Source: Candidatus Cloacimonadota bacterium
Lineage (GTDB): Bacteria > Cloacimonadota > Cloacimonadia > Cloacimonadales > TCS61
DNA: 12,539 bases
NCBI GenBank assembly: GCA_030596265.1
Contig: JAUVKM010000030.1
Location: 1 to 12,539, forward strand
Direction: 5' to 3'
In this document: positions 1 to 5,446 of the stretch, piece by piece
How the letters are laid out: each line of letters starts with the position of its first letter
How positions within the stretch are numbered: position 1 is the stretch's first letter
Program-made: the position numbers and the translations under genes
Notes under the pieces: generated by a model
The model's database searches: none
What the model was told of the DNA's origin: nothing
Seen by the model: only the letters and a program-made list of their open reading frames with translations

Positions 1-585
1 ATCTTTGGAAGTTGTAAGATCTGTAAAGATCATTGCATTATCATAAGAAGCATCTTCTATATCTTCTTCTGTTCCTAATACATCAATAATTTCTTCAGTT
101 TCTTCAACATCAGTAAATTCTTCCAGGAAATCATATTTCTCTATATTTTCTTGAAGGAATTTATCCATTGTCTCGTATGTTTCCTGCATTTGTTCGGAAG
201 AAGCTACAAATTTGAATTCAAGTATAGCGGTTTGCCCAATAAGTTCTTTAGCTCTACTCGGATCTTTTAACCCCGGCAATTGTATGATGATCCTGTTTGT
301 ATTTGCAACTCTCTGAATTAATGGTTCTGCAACACCGAACTGGTCAATTCTATTACGAATTATCTCGTAAGCAGTTTTGATTGCGTCCTCTTTTTCGTTT
401 TCAGGAAGTTTAGAATCATCAACTTTCAATTGGATTTGAGAACCACCCTGAAGGTCTAAACCGAGTTTCAATCGTTTAGTCGTCCAGAATGAAGGTAGGT
501 TTGGAACGACCATCGGCAAGAAATAGTATGCTGTAACCAGCATAACTACAAGGATGATCAAACCACGAATTTTTCTGTTCCTCAT
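1..585 (-). CDS. secD: Protein translocase subunit SecD, N-terminal 195 residues (partial)
   Basis: SecD is the inner-membrane partner of SecF and uses the proton gradient to help the SecYEG channel release exported proteins on the far side. The visible part starts MRNRKIRG, has one membrane helix at about residues 8-27, then the SecD signature DLQGG at 44-48. The start of the first periplasmic domain follows (IRNRIDQFGVAEP, then IIIQLPGLKDPSRAKELIG), which is strongly conserved in the family. The reading frame is open to the left edge, so the remaining periplasmic domain and the C-terminal membrane bundle lie outside the window. The ATG is preceded by AGGAG with 8 nt spacing. An acidic stretch at about residues 165-185, rich in Glu and Asp, looks like the usual variable insertion between periplasmic subdomains. 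It lies 79 bp downstream of the DUF3467 gene, so it may be cotranscribed or have its own promoter; neither is clear. Confidence 0.96.
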   Translation of the reverse strand, partial: MRNRKIRGLIILVVMLVTAYYFLPMVVPNLPSFWTTKRLKLGLDLQGGSQIQLKVDDSKLPENEKEDAIKTAYEIIRNRIDQFGVAEPLIQRVANTNRIIIQLPGLKDPSRAKELIGQTAILEFKFVASSEQMQETYETMDKFLQENIEKYDFLEEFTDVEETEEIIDVLGTEEDIEDASYDNAMIFTDLTTSKD

Positions 586-664
586 TATTATGACTCCTTA
601 ATTAATCTATTATCTATCTAAATATTTTTCAGAAAAATCAAAAACTTATTTTCTGATACATCCG

Positions 665-976
665 TCAAGAGTTTTGTGGTTGGCTCTTAAAACCAATATC
701 TTTCACTTCGTGTTGTCCGGGCAGATTGATCTCACCATGTTTTTTTTCAAAGTTCTCAATGTTTTGCTGAAGTGTTTTCAAGAATTGTTTTGCATGCTGG
801 GGTGTTGTCATTATTCTGCTGTATATTTTGGCACTTGGCAAACCCGGAACTATTCTTCCAAAATCCATAATGAACTCGGAAGGAGAATTTGTTATCATGC
901 AAAAATTTGAATATATTCCTTCTCCTACCTGCTCATCAAGTTTGATATTTAGTTTTTGTTTTTTGGGTTGATTCAT
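665..976 (-). CDS. DUF3467 family protein, 103 aa
   Basis: This is a small soluble protein of the DUF3467 family, whose function is unknown. The features I recognise are an N-terminal strand (LNIKLDEQVGEGIYSNF), the central SPSEFIMDFGRIVPGLPSAKI segment (about residues 31-51), and the helix SRIMTTPQHAKQFLKTLQQNIENFEKKHGEI (about 53-83), which matches the usual family layout and length. There is no signal peptide or membrane helix, so it is probably cytoplasmic. The start at 976 has AGGAG 8 nt upstream; this site lies inside the last codons of the upstream gene, which ends only 4 bp before this ATG. The two genes are therefore very probably cotranscribed and translationally linked. The stop is followed by an AT-rich 79-bp gap before secD. 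I assign the family with good confidence but can propose no biochemical role. Confidence 0.85.
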   Translation of the reverse strand: MNQPKKQKLNIKLDEQVGEGIYSNFCMITNSPSEFIMDFGRIVPGLPSAKIYSRIMTTPQHAKQFLKTLQQNIENFEKKHGEINLPGQHEVKDIGFKSQPQNS

Positions 977-980
977 TTCA

Positions 981-1871
981 TTATCTCCTATATTTTTTTA
1001 TATATTTTGTTGATAATAGTTTTTGGATTTCTTTAAGTAATTTTACTAATTTTAATGTTGATTGATCACAATACATAGTGTCTAATTTATTACCATTACC
1101 AAAAAATACTGTATGACTGTTGTATTTAATATTAATATCTAACAATTCATCCCAATTTAGAGTATGTTTATTTGAGGAAACGGAAAAATTATTATGCCAA
1201 TAAATTCCATTACCACAAATTGCCAAACCATCTTTTGCACTACCAAACATAGTCTCATCATATAATAGAACAACTATTTCATCGTGAGGTATATAAAATG
1301 ATTTTTTTGAATTAAGTAATTTTTTGTTTGGGATTTCACCTATTAAGTAAAAACATTGCACATTTCGATACTTTTTACAAATCTCTGTTAAATCATTAAT
1401 AATTTCTGTTTTTCTGTTTTCATTTTCTTTATTGATATTATATTCTCGAACAATTTGAATAATTTCTGATGATTGCATGTTTGAGCCTACTCTTAGCGAA
1501 TCACGCTTTGATAACCTTTCTTCAATATCATTGAGATCAATATTGATTTTTGCTTTTAAATAGAATTGTTTACCATCCCAATTTTCTTCTAAAATCTCTG
1601 TCTTTGTTATACCCTCAGAAATCAATTCAGTGTTGTTAATTGTTACCTCATGAAATTTACCATCAATTTCTGACTCAATATTTATTAATTCGGATATTAC
1701 AAGAACACCAATTTCTTCGATCAATATTGTTTTTATTTGAGTTAAGGCATTTTCTCTTGCTGTTTGTTTATTATCAAGTTCACTTGCATCATAAGTATAA
1801 TCTCTTATGAATATTTCAGCATTTAGCTGAATAAATATAAAACAGCAAAAAAATAAAACTGCTTTTTTCAC
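981..1871 (-). CDS. Secreted two-domain protein: LPP20/FlgT-N-like domain plus PH-like domain, 296 aa
   Basis: The function is unknown. Residues 1-18 (MKKAVLFFCCFIFIQLNA) form a clear signal peptide with likely cleavage after LNA. Residues about 20-115 resemble the LPP20/FlgT N-terminal type of envelope domain: an ARENALTQIKTILIEEIG helix followed by a two-strand element ending TKTEILEENWDGKQFYLKAKINID. A linker rich in Asn, Glu and Lys (about 120-165) leads to a second domain at about 195-285 with the pattern VLLYDETMFGSAKDGLAICGNGIYW and then LNWDELLDINI. This looks like the PH-like module found in many uncharacterised bacterial proteins. I chose the GTG at 1871 because GGAGGG sits 4 nt upstream; a TTG at 1883 in the same frame would overlap that ribosome site. 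The next gene (DUF3467) begins 4 bp after the stop. The domain names are from memory of family patterns and need a profile search. Confidence 0.75.
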   Translation of the reverse strand: MKKAVLFFCCFIFIQLNAEIFIRDYTYDASELDNKQTARENALTQIKTILIEEIGVLVISELINIESEIDGKFHEVTINNTELISEGITKTEILEENWDGKQFYLKAKINIDLNDIEERLSKRDSLRVGSNMQSSEIIQIVREYNINKENENRKTEIINDLTEICKKYRNVQCFYLIGEIPNKKLLNSKKSFYIPHDEIVVLLYDETMFGSAKDGLAICGNGIYWHNNFSVSSNKHTLNWDELLDINIKYNSHTVFFGNGNKLDTMYCDQSTLKLVKLLKEIQKLLSTKYIKKYRR

Positions 1872-1875
1872 TCGT

Positions 1876-1881
1876 CCCTCC
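1876..1881 (-). promoter_or_regulatory. Strong Shine-Dalgarno GGAGGG that fixes a GTG start
   Basis: GGAGGG on the minus strand lies 4 nt before GTG at 1871-1869. The alternative in-frame TTG at 1883-1881 overlaps this site and has no good SD of its own, so the shorter protein, with a cleaner KKAVLFF signal-peptide start, is preferred. Confidence 0.75.
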
Positions 1882-1907
1882 AATTATTTGGTGTAGCTAA
1901 TACTTAG

Positions 1908-1927
1908 ATCCCCGCATTCGCAAGGAT
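1908..1927. repeat. Short REP-like hairpin in the coaD downstream spacer
   Basis: Read on the minus strand the sequence is ATCCTTGC-GAAT-GCGGGGAT. It folds as an 8-bp stem (two G-U pairs) with a GAAT tetraloop, preceded by GTC. It resembles the widespread GTCATTCCCGCGAAAGCGGGAATC type of dispersed repeat in degenerate form. There is no T-run after the stem on the minus strand (CTAAGTATT follows), so it is not a standard terminator, though it may stabilise the coaD mRNA 3' end. The rest of the 1872-1994 spacer has no gene. Confidence 0.55.
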
Positions 1928-1969
1928 GACAGCTTTCCCTCATTTATAAACATAACAAGCCATAATGAT

Positions 1970-2004
1970 AATCTTCAATCTCAAATCTTCAATCTCAAAT
2001 CTTC
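1970..2004. repeat. 14-bp tandem repeat, 2.5 copies, overlapping the end of coaD
   Basis: Two perfect copies of AATCTCAAATCTTC (1977-1990 and 1991-2004) are preceded by a half copy AATCTTC (1970-1976). The second full copy carries the coaD stop codon (TGA at 1997-1995) and its last codons, so the repeat has grown into, or out from, the gene's 3' end. Confidence 0.85.
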
Positions 2005-2474
2005 AATTTTTCTTTAAGCGCTTTTTCTACGCATTCAGGTATAAACCCGCTTACATCACCGCCAAGACCTACAACCTCCCGGATCATTGTTGAACTCAGG
2101 TATAGATATTTATTTTCCGGAACAAAAAAAACTGTTTCCAGATCATCACATAAGTTTTTGTTCATAAGTGCCAGAGAGAGTTCATATTCAAAATCCGATA
2201 CTGCCCGTAATCCACGGATCATTATAAGAGCATTAACTTTTTTTGCAAAATCCACAACCAAACCGGAGAATTTCATAACTTCAATTTTTTTATTATGCGC
2301 TACGGATTTTTCGCAAAGACCACAACGTTCTTCCAATGAAAATATTGTCTCTTTCCCTGTACTTTCGGCAACAGATAGAATAACTTTATCAAAAACTTTA
2401 GAAGCTTTTGTTAGAATATCAATATGCCCATTTGTGATGGGATCGAACGTTCCCGCATAAATTGCTATCTTCAT
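1995..2474 (-). CDS. coaD: Phosphopantetheine adenylyltransferase (CoaD), 159 aa
   Basis: CoaD transfers AMP from ATP to 4'-phosphopantetheine to give dephospho-CoA, the penultimate step of coenzyme A synthesis, in the cytosol. The sequence has the nucleotidyltransferase signature GTFDPITNGH at residues 8-17 (the T/HxGH motif), the IRGLRAVSDFEYE segment at 86-98 that forms the substrate site, and the second ATP motif LSSTMIRE at 126-133. Length and motif spacing match the bacterial family, usually about 160 residues. The start ATG at 2474 has AGAGG 5 nt upstream. It is the last gene of a minus-strand run with an EndoQ-like nuclease and an Xaa-Pro aminopeptidase, 39 bp after a possible small ORF. 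The last residues KLKI and the stop come from a 14-bp tandem repeat, so the extreme C-terminus may have been altered by repeat expansion; all catalytic motifs are intact. Confidence 0.97.
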   Translation of the reverse strand: MKIAIYAGTFDPITNGHIDILTKASKVFDKVILSVAESTGKETIFSLEERCGLCEKSVAHNKKIEVMKFSGLVVDFAKKVNALIMIRGLRAVSDFEYELSLALMNKNLCDDLETVFFVPENKYLYLSSTMIREVVGLGGDVSGFIPECVEKALKEKLKI

Positions 2475-2513
2475 TTTATCCTCTCATTTACTTTGAAAAT
2501 GTTTCTCTCAATT

Positions 2514-2618
2514 TTACACCTTGTTTAACACTTTCAAAGTTTCTTTCAATTCTTCTTCAGTTCCAACCCTAAAAGAGTCAAGTGCAAGAATCCGTGAAAG
2601 AGACTTTTTCAGGGTCAT
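2514..2618 (-). CDS. Possible small ORF, 34 aa, coupled to the aminopeptidase gene
   Basis: The ATG overlaps the stop of the preceding aminopeptidase gene as ATGA (start at 2618, upstream stop at 2617-2615), the usual arrangement for translational coupling. The product is short and charged: MTLKKSLSRILALDSFRV, then GTEEELKETLKVLNKV, ending in TAA. The second half would form an amphipathic helix. A loose resemblance of FRVGTEEELKETLKVL to the last helix of class I/II aminotransferases such as HisC raises the chance that this is the tail of a lost gene. There is no independent strong SD (only GGAAAG directly before the ATG). It ends 39 bp before coaD. It could equally be chance; I rate it as a candidate only. 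Confidence 0.35.
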   Translation of the reverse strand: MTLKKSLSRILALDSFRVGTEEELKETLKVLNKV

Positions 2619-3823
2619 CTTTCCAAATCTTTTATCTCTTTGGGAATATTTTCGGAAAGATTTTTGTATCCGGTTTTTGTAACCAGAATATCATCCTCAA
2701 TACGCACACCGATCTTCTCTTCCGGGATATAAATACCCGGCTCTATCGTGATCACATTTCCAACTTCAAGGACAGAATCCCTTTTGCCAAGATCGTGAGT
2801 ATCCATTCCAAGATGATGACCGATACTATGCATATAATACTTACGATAATCTTTTTTATCTTTGATCAATTTTAGTTTAATGAGTGCTTTCTGGATCAAT
2901 TCAACAGTTTTTTCGTTCAGTTCTTTCATCCCGATTCCGGGTTTAACCATTTTTATAATTATTTTATTTATTTTTAAAACTTCGGAATAAACTTCCTTTT
3001 GTCGTTTGGTAAATTTTCCGGAAACCGGGAAAGTTCTTGAAATATCAGCACTGTAACCATTACAGGCAGCGCCAACATCCAAAAGTACCATTTCATCCTT
3101 TCCAATTTTGGAATCATTCTGTTCATAATGAAGAGTTGCAGCATTGCCTCCGGATGCTATAATTGGTTTGAAACCCATGTGCTTAAATCCTTTACGTGTG
3201 ATCTCATATTGCAGTACAGCTTCCAGTTCATACTCCATCATTCCAATCTTTGATCTCTTGATGATATTTTTGATTCCATCTCCCGTTACATCAATTGCTT
3301 TTTGCATCTGTTCCAGTTCCCATTTTGTTTTCACACTTCTTAAAGGGATCATGATTTTCGTCATATCCATTGCTGTTATATGTGGGAAATGCTGTTTTGC
3401 TTTGGTAATGAAATCCTGCTGTTTATTGAGTGGTTTATCAATATTATTGTATCCAATATTCAGATAAACTTTCTTGCAACTATTTAAATAGAAACCAATC
3501 TTTCGTTCAAATTCATCAAGGTAGGAAACTTTTACAATTCCGGAAATTTCGGCAGCTTCCTTCTTTGTCATCTTCTTACCTTCCCATACTTCCATTTCAG
3601 GAATTCCGCGCTCGATAAAGATATCAATCACAGGTTTTTTCTGCTTACTTATTACAAGTGTAACATCCGGCAAATCCAATCCCGTGAGATATTTAAAATT
3701 GTTGTCCTGCAGAAAATTTCTGGGATATTCGGCTACGGAAGCTGCAAACACAATAACCAGTTCCTTTTCTTTCAATTGTTTGATCAGTCCTTTTCTTCGA
3801 TCAATTAAAAGTTTTGAATTCAT
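2615..3823 (-). CDS. pepP: Xaa-Pro aminopeptidase, M24B family with AMP_N domain, 402 aa
   Basis: This metallopeptidase releases an N-terminal residue when proline is second and acts in cytosolic peptide turnover. Residues about 1-150 are the AMP_N domain (RRKGLIKQL, NFKYLTGLDLPDVTLVI, ERGIPEMEVWEGKKM). Residues about 165-395 form the pita-bread M24 fold. Expected ligands for the two-metal centre are all visible: D249 (LLDVGA), D260 (YSADISR), H336 (SIGHHLGMDTHD), E361 (TIEPGIYI) and E376 (VRIEDD), with catalytic histidines H232 (TLHYEQND) and H343. At 402 residues it is slightly shorter than the E. coli PepP type (about 440), and nothing essential is missing. The start ATG at 3823 follows the stop of the EndoQ-like gene directly, with AGGAG 8 nt upstream inside that gene's last codons. 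There is no signal peptide, so it is probably cytosolic. Confidence 0.95.
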   Translation of the reverse strand: MNSKLLIDRRKGLIKQLKEKELVIVFAASVAEYPRNFLQDNNFKYLTGLDLPDVTLVISKQKKPVIDIFIERGIPEMEVWEGKKMTKKEAAEISGIVKVSYLDEFERKIGFYLNSCKKVYLNIGYNNIDKPLNKQQDFITKAKQHFPHITAMDMTKIMIPLRSVKTKWELEQMQKAIDVTGDGIKNIIKRSKIGMMEYELEAVLQYEITRKGFKHMGFKPIIASGGNAATLHYEQNDSKIGKDEMVLLDVGAACNGYSADISRTFPVSGKFTKRQKEVYSEVLKINKIIIKMVKPGIGMKELNEKTVELIQKALIKLKLIKDKKDYRKYYMHSIGHHLGMDTHDLGKRDSVLEVGNVITIEPGIYIPEEKIGVRIEDDILVTKTGYKNLSENIPKEIKDLER

Positions 3824-5050
3824 CTATTTATCTCCTATAATTAATTTTCCATAAACTCCGTCAAAACCAGGTGGTTGGAATATGAAATCACCTTTCTTAA
3901 CAGCTAAAATCTGGTTGATAGTTTTTTGGTCGATTCTTTTGTCAAGCATAACTTGAATGCTATCTGATTGCCATAAAGCGATTTCCGAGGGGAAAATGCT
4001 CATAATAATATCGAAAATTTCTCTTACTTTTTTTGAAGTAATGCTCTTTAAATTTTGTGATGCAGCCACAACTTCGATAAGCGGTATGAGGTGGAGGTAG
4101 TTACGTGTAATTGGAATAATAGAATCATCCTGCAGTTGAATGCTCCTCTCCCGTACTCCCAGATTCATCTTTTTATTACAAACCGGGCAAATTAATTTTG
4201 GAGGTAATTCATCCGCAAAGATCATTTTATGTGAATGCCCTTTTCTATCTGCTCTATGTCCGGTAAGATAATATCTTCCTTCTGCCGGATTAAATTCTGC
4301 TGTCATCATTACATTATTCTGTCGGATAGAATTAATTATACTTTTGCAATTAATTTGATCTACATCCAAAATTGTGAATTCTCTACCGATCCTGTTCAGG
4401 GCAGCACTGTGACAATCACTATTAGAAATAAATGTTAGGTCTGCAAGATCAGGGATCTTCTCTAACATTTTCGGATCTGCGCTTAAACCGGTTTCAATCG
4501 CTTTTATTTTGGAGAGAAATTTCCCATAGAATTCACTCAATTCATCAAGATTATTCTTACTTCCAAAGATACCGTCAGGCGTCATTACGTGAGCCGGAAT
4601 AATTTCAATAAGCGGATGAATATTATGAATCTCAAAAAGCTGATCTTCCAATTCTTTTTGAGTATTGCTGGTTATGAACGGTCTGCCGATAGTGTTCTTC
4701 ATTTTCCATTTATTCATCAATATCTGCATTTTATATATCGATTCAAAATTTGGGAAAAGAATGATATGATGAGCAATTGTTTTATTTCTTTTGTGCGCTA
4801 ATTTAGTAGAAAAGATAACTTCGGTTTGTAAAAGAAATTTGCTATTATCTTTGGGAAGAGCAAATAATCCTTCGTTCACTTCTTTTAATTCCTGTTTTAG
4901 CTCTTCTGTTCTCGGTGGGAAAATGCAGTCTCCAGTTCCAAAAACATCGATTCCCTTCAGCTTCATTGTTTTGGAAACTGCGGTAAGTTCAATTTGTCCC
5001 ACTCCTCCGGCATACCCGGAATGGGAATGAAGATCAACTGCTAATTTCAA
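3824..5050 (-). CDS. Endonuclease Q-like PHP-domain nuclease, 408 aa
   Basis: Members of this family (EndoQ, studied in Thermococcales and Bacillus pumilus; TIGR00375-like) cut DNA 5' of deaminated bases such as uracil and hypoxanthine, and at abasic sites. Metal-binding PHP motifs are present: DLHSH (D6, H8, H10), GTGD (38-41), TE at 76-77, IAHH (H94, H95), PAHVMTP (H154) and SNSDCH (D212, H214) followed by RIGREF. After the PHP domain come the family zinc-finger region (CPVC at 288-291, then LGVRERSIQL), YLHLIPLIEV and the C-terminal PPGFDGVYGKLI at about 393-404. Only two finger cysteines are seen; the upstream pair usual in the family appears replaced by GHRADRKGHSH (264-274). The start is TTG at 5050 with AAGGAG well placed. 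It heads a run with pepP (0 bp gap) and coaD. Activity is inferred from the family and not shown by the sequence alone. Confidence 0.85.
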   Translation of the reverse strand: MKLAVDLHSHSGYAGGVGQIELTAVSKTMKLKGIDVFGTGDCIFPPRTEELKQELKEVNEGLFALPKDNSKFLLQTEVIFSTKLAHKRNKTIAHHIILFPNFESIYKMQILMNKWKMKNTIGRPFITSNTQKELEDQLFEIHNIHPLIEIIPAHVMTPDGIFGSKNNLDELSEFYGKFLSKIKAIETGLSADPKMLEKIPDLADLTFISNSDCHSAALNRIGREFTILDVDQINCKSIINSIRQNNVMMTAEFNPAEGRYYLTGHRADRKGHSHKMIFADELPPKLICPVCNKKMNLGVRERSIQLQDDSIIPITRNYLHLIPLIEVVAASQNLKSITSKKVREIFDIIMSIFPSEIALWQSDSIQVMLDKRIDQKTINQILAVKKGDFIFQPPGFDGVYGKLIIGDK

Positions 5051-5058
5051 AATTATCT

Positions 5059-5064
5059 CTCCTT
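5059..5064 (-). promoter_or_regulatory. Shine-Dalgarno AAGGAG supporting a TTG start
   Basis: AAGGAG on the minus strand ends 8 nt before TTG at 5050-5048. No ATG or GTG nearby gives a better start, and the TTG places DLHSH at residues 6-10, as expected for a PHP protein. The TTG may limit expression of the nuclease. Confidence 0.7.
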
Positions 5065-5070
5065 ATTAAC

Positions 5071-5100
5071 CACTGATGAACACTGATACTCACTGATATT
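5071..5100. repeat. Three tandem 10-bp units beginning CACTGAT
   Basis: CACTGATGAA, CACTGATACT and CACTGATATT follow each other exactly in phase, 7 bp before the SD of the EndoQ-like gene. The 10-bp spacing equals one helical turn, so the units could be a protein-binding array on one face of DNA, or simply a widespread dispersed repeat phrase. Confidence 0.7.
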
Positions 5101-5127
5101 TTTTCTGATAATATCTGTCTCTCTGAG

Positions 5128-5145
5128 TCCCGAAAGCTTTCGGGA
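5128..5145. repeat. Perfect 18-bp palindrome TCCCGAAAGCTTTCGGGA
   Basis: Perfect self-complementary sequence centred on AAGCTT. As RNA only a tight hairpin is possible. It is much richer in GC than its surroundings and is not followed by a T-run on either strand. It looks like a dispersed REP-type unit or an operator and does not look like a terminator. Confidence 0.7.
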
Positions 5146-5193
5146 TTACAATTCTTCTCACGAAGAGTCTCTTTTCCTCTAAATACTTTTCCC

Positions 5194-5228
5194 AACCATT
5201 CGCAAGGTTTTCAACCGTTGCGAAGGTT
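5194..5228. repeat. Bulged hairpin repeat, AACC-TTCGCAA-GGTT type
   Basis: The left arm AACCaTTCGCAAGGTT (5194-5209) pairs with the right arm AACCgTTGCGAAGGTT (5213-5228) across a 3-nt loop. It gives 15 base pairs with one bulged base in each arm. The same halves can be read as a direct repeat (AACC-N-TT ... AAGGTTT), so the unit is both direct and inverted, typical of REP-like or MITE-like elements. Confidence 0.65.
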
Positions 5229-5324
5229 TACGAACAAACACAAACAAAAAATCCATAATTAATCTTTTCCCTTTGTTTTCTTTTATTCGCTGTTTTATTA
5301 CATTCTGTATCAATAAAAACACTA

Positions 5325-5440
5325 TTTGTCATCCTGAGTGTCCGGTTTTGCCGGATGTATCGAAGGATAATGAGAAATAGTAAATTGGGTCGACACTTCG
5401 ATACGTCACTCCGCTCCTACTCAGTGTGACAGATGACAAA
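5325..5440. repeat. ~116-bp imperfect inverted repeat (REP/MITE-like) after the TPR gene
   Basis: The ends are perfectly complementary: TTTGTCATC at 5325-5333 and GATGACAAA at 5432-5440. Inside, CTGAGT (5334-5339) matches ACTCAG further right, and GTATCGAAG (5357-5365) matches CTTCGATAC (5396-5404). The left arm carries its own small hairpin, TCCGGTTTTGCCGGA (5341-5355). The element ends 6 bp past the stop of the TPR gene on the minus strand, so it could also act as a 3' mRNA stabiliser or terminator for that gene. There is no coding content. Confidence 0.75.
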
Positions 5441-5446
5441 AGTATA

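Larger units (their letters stand above)
5051..5446. other. Gene-free, repeat-rich spacer between the TPR gene and the EndoQ-like gene
   Basis: About 400 bp with no credible ORF. It holds, in order, a triple 10-bp repeat, an 18-bp palindrome, a bulged hairpin repeat and a ~116-bp inverted repeat, described separately. The stretches 5229-5324 and 5146-5193 are AT-rich and show nothing else. No convincing -35/-10 pair for the EndoQ-like gene was found. Transcription of that gene must start here or read through from the TPR gene. Confidence 0.7.

Noticed and set aside
629..656. Inverted repeat TCAGAAAA ... TTTTCTGA between the DUF3467 gene and secD, considered as a terminator
   Set aside because: The stem is almost all A-T and is followed on the minus strand by A-rich sequence instead of a T-run, so it would fold weakly; it is expected by chance in such AT-rich DNA.
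2158..2460. Plus-strand open frame of 100 codons opposite coaD
   Set aside because: It is antisense to all conserved CoaD motifs and shows no credible start signal or protein pattern.
2491..2539. Inverted repeat CTTTGAAA ... TTTCAAAG before coaD
   Set aside because: Only 8 A/T-rich pairs across a loop of about 30 nt and no T-run; too weak to call as a terminator or attenuator.
5051..5446. CRISPR array or structured RNA gene in the repeat-rich spacer
   Set aside because: The repeats are of different kinds, with no regular repeat-spacer pattern and no recognisable riboswitch or tRNA folding.
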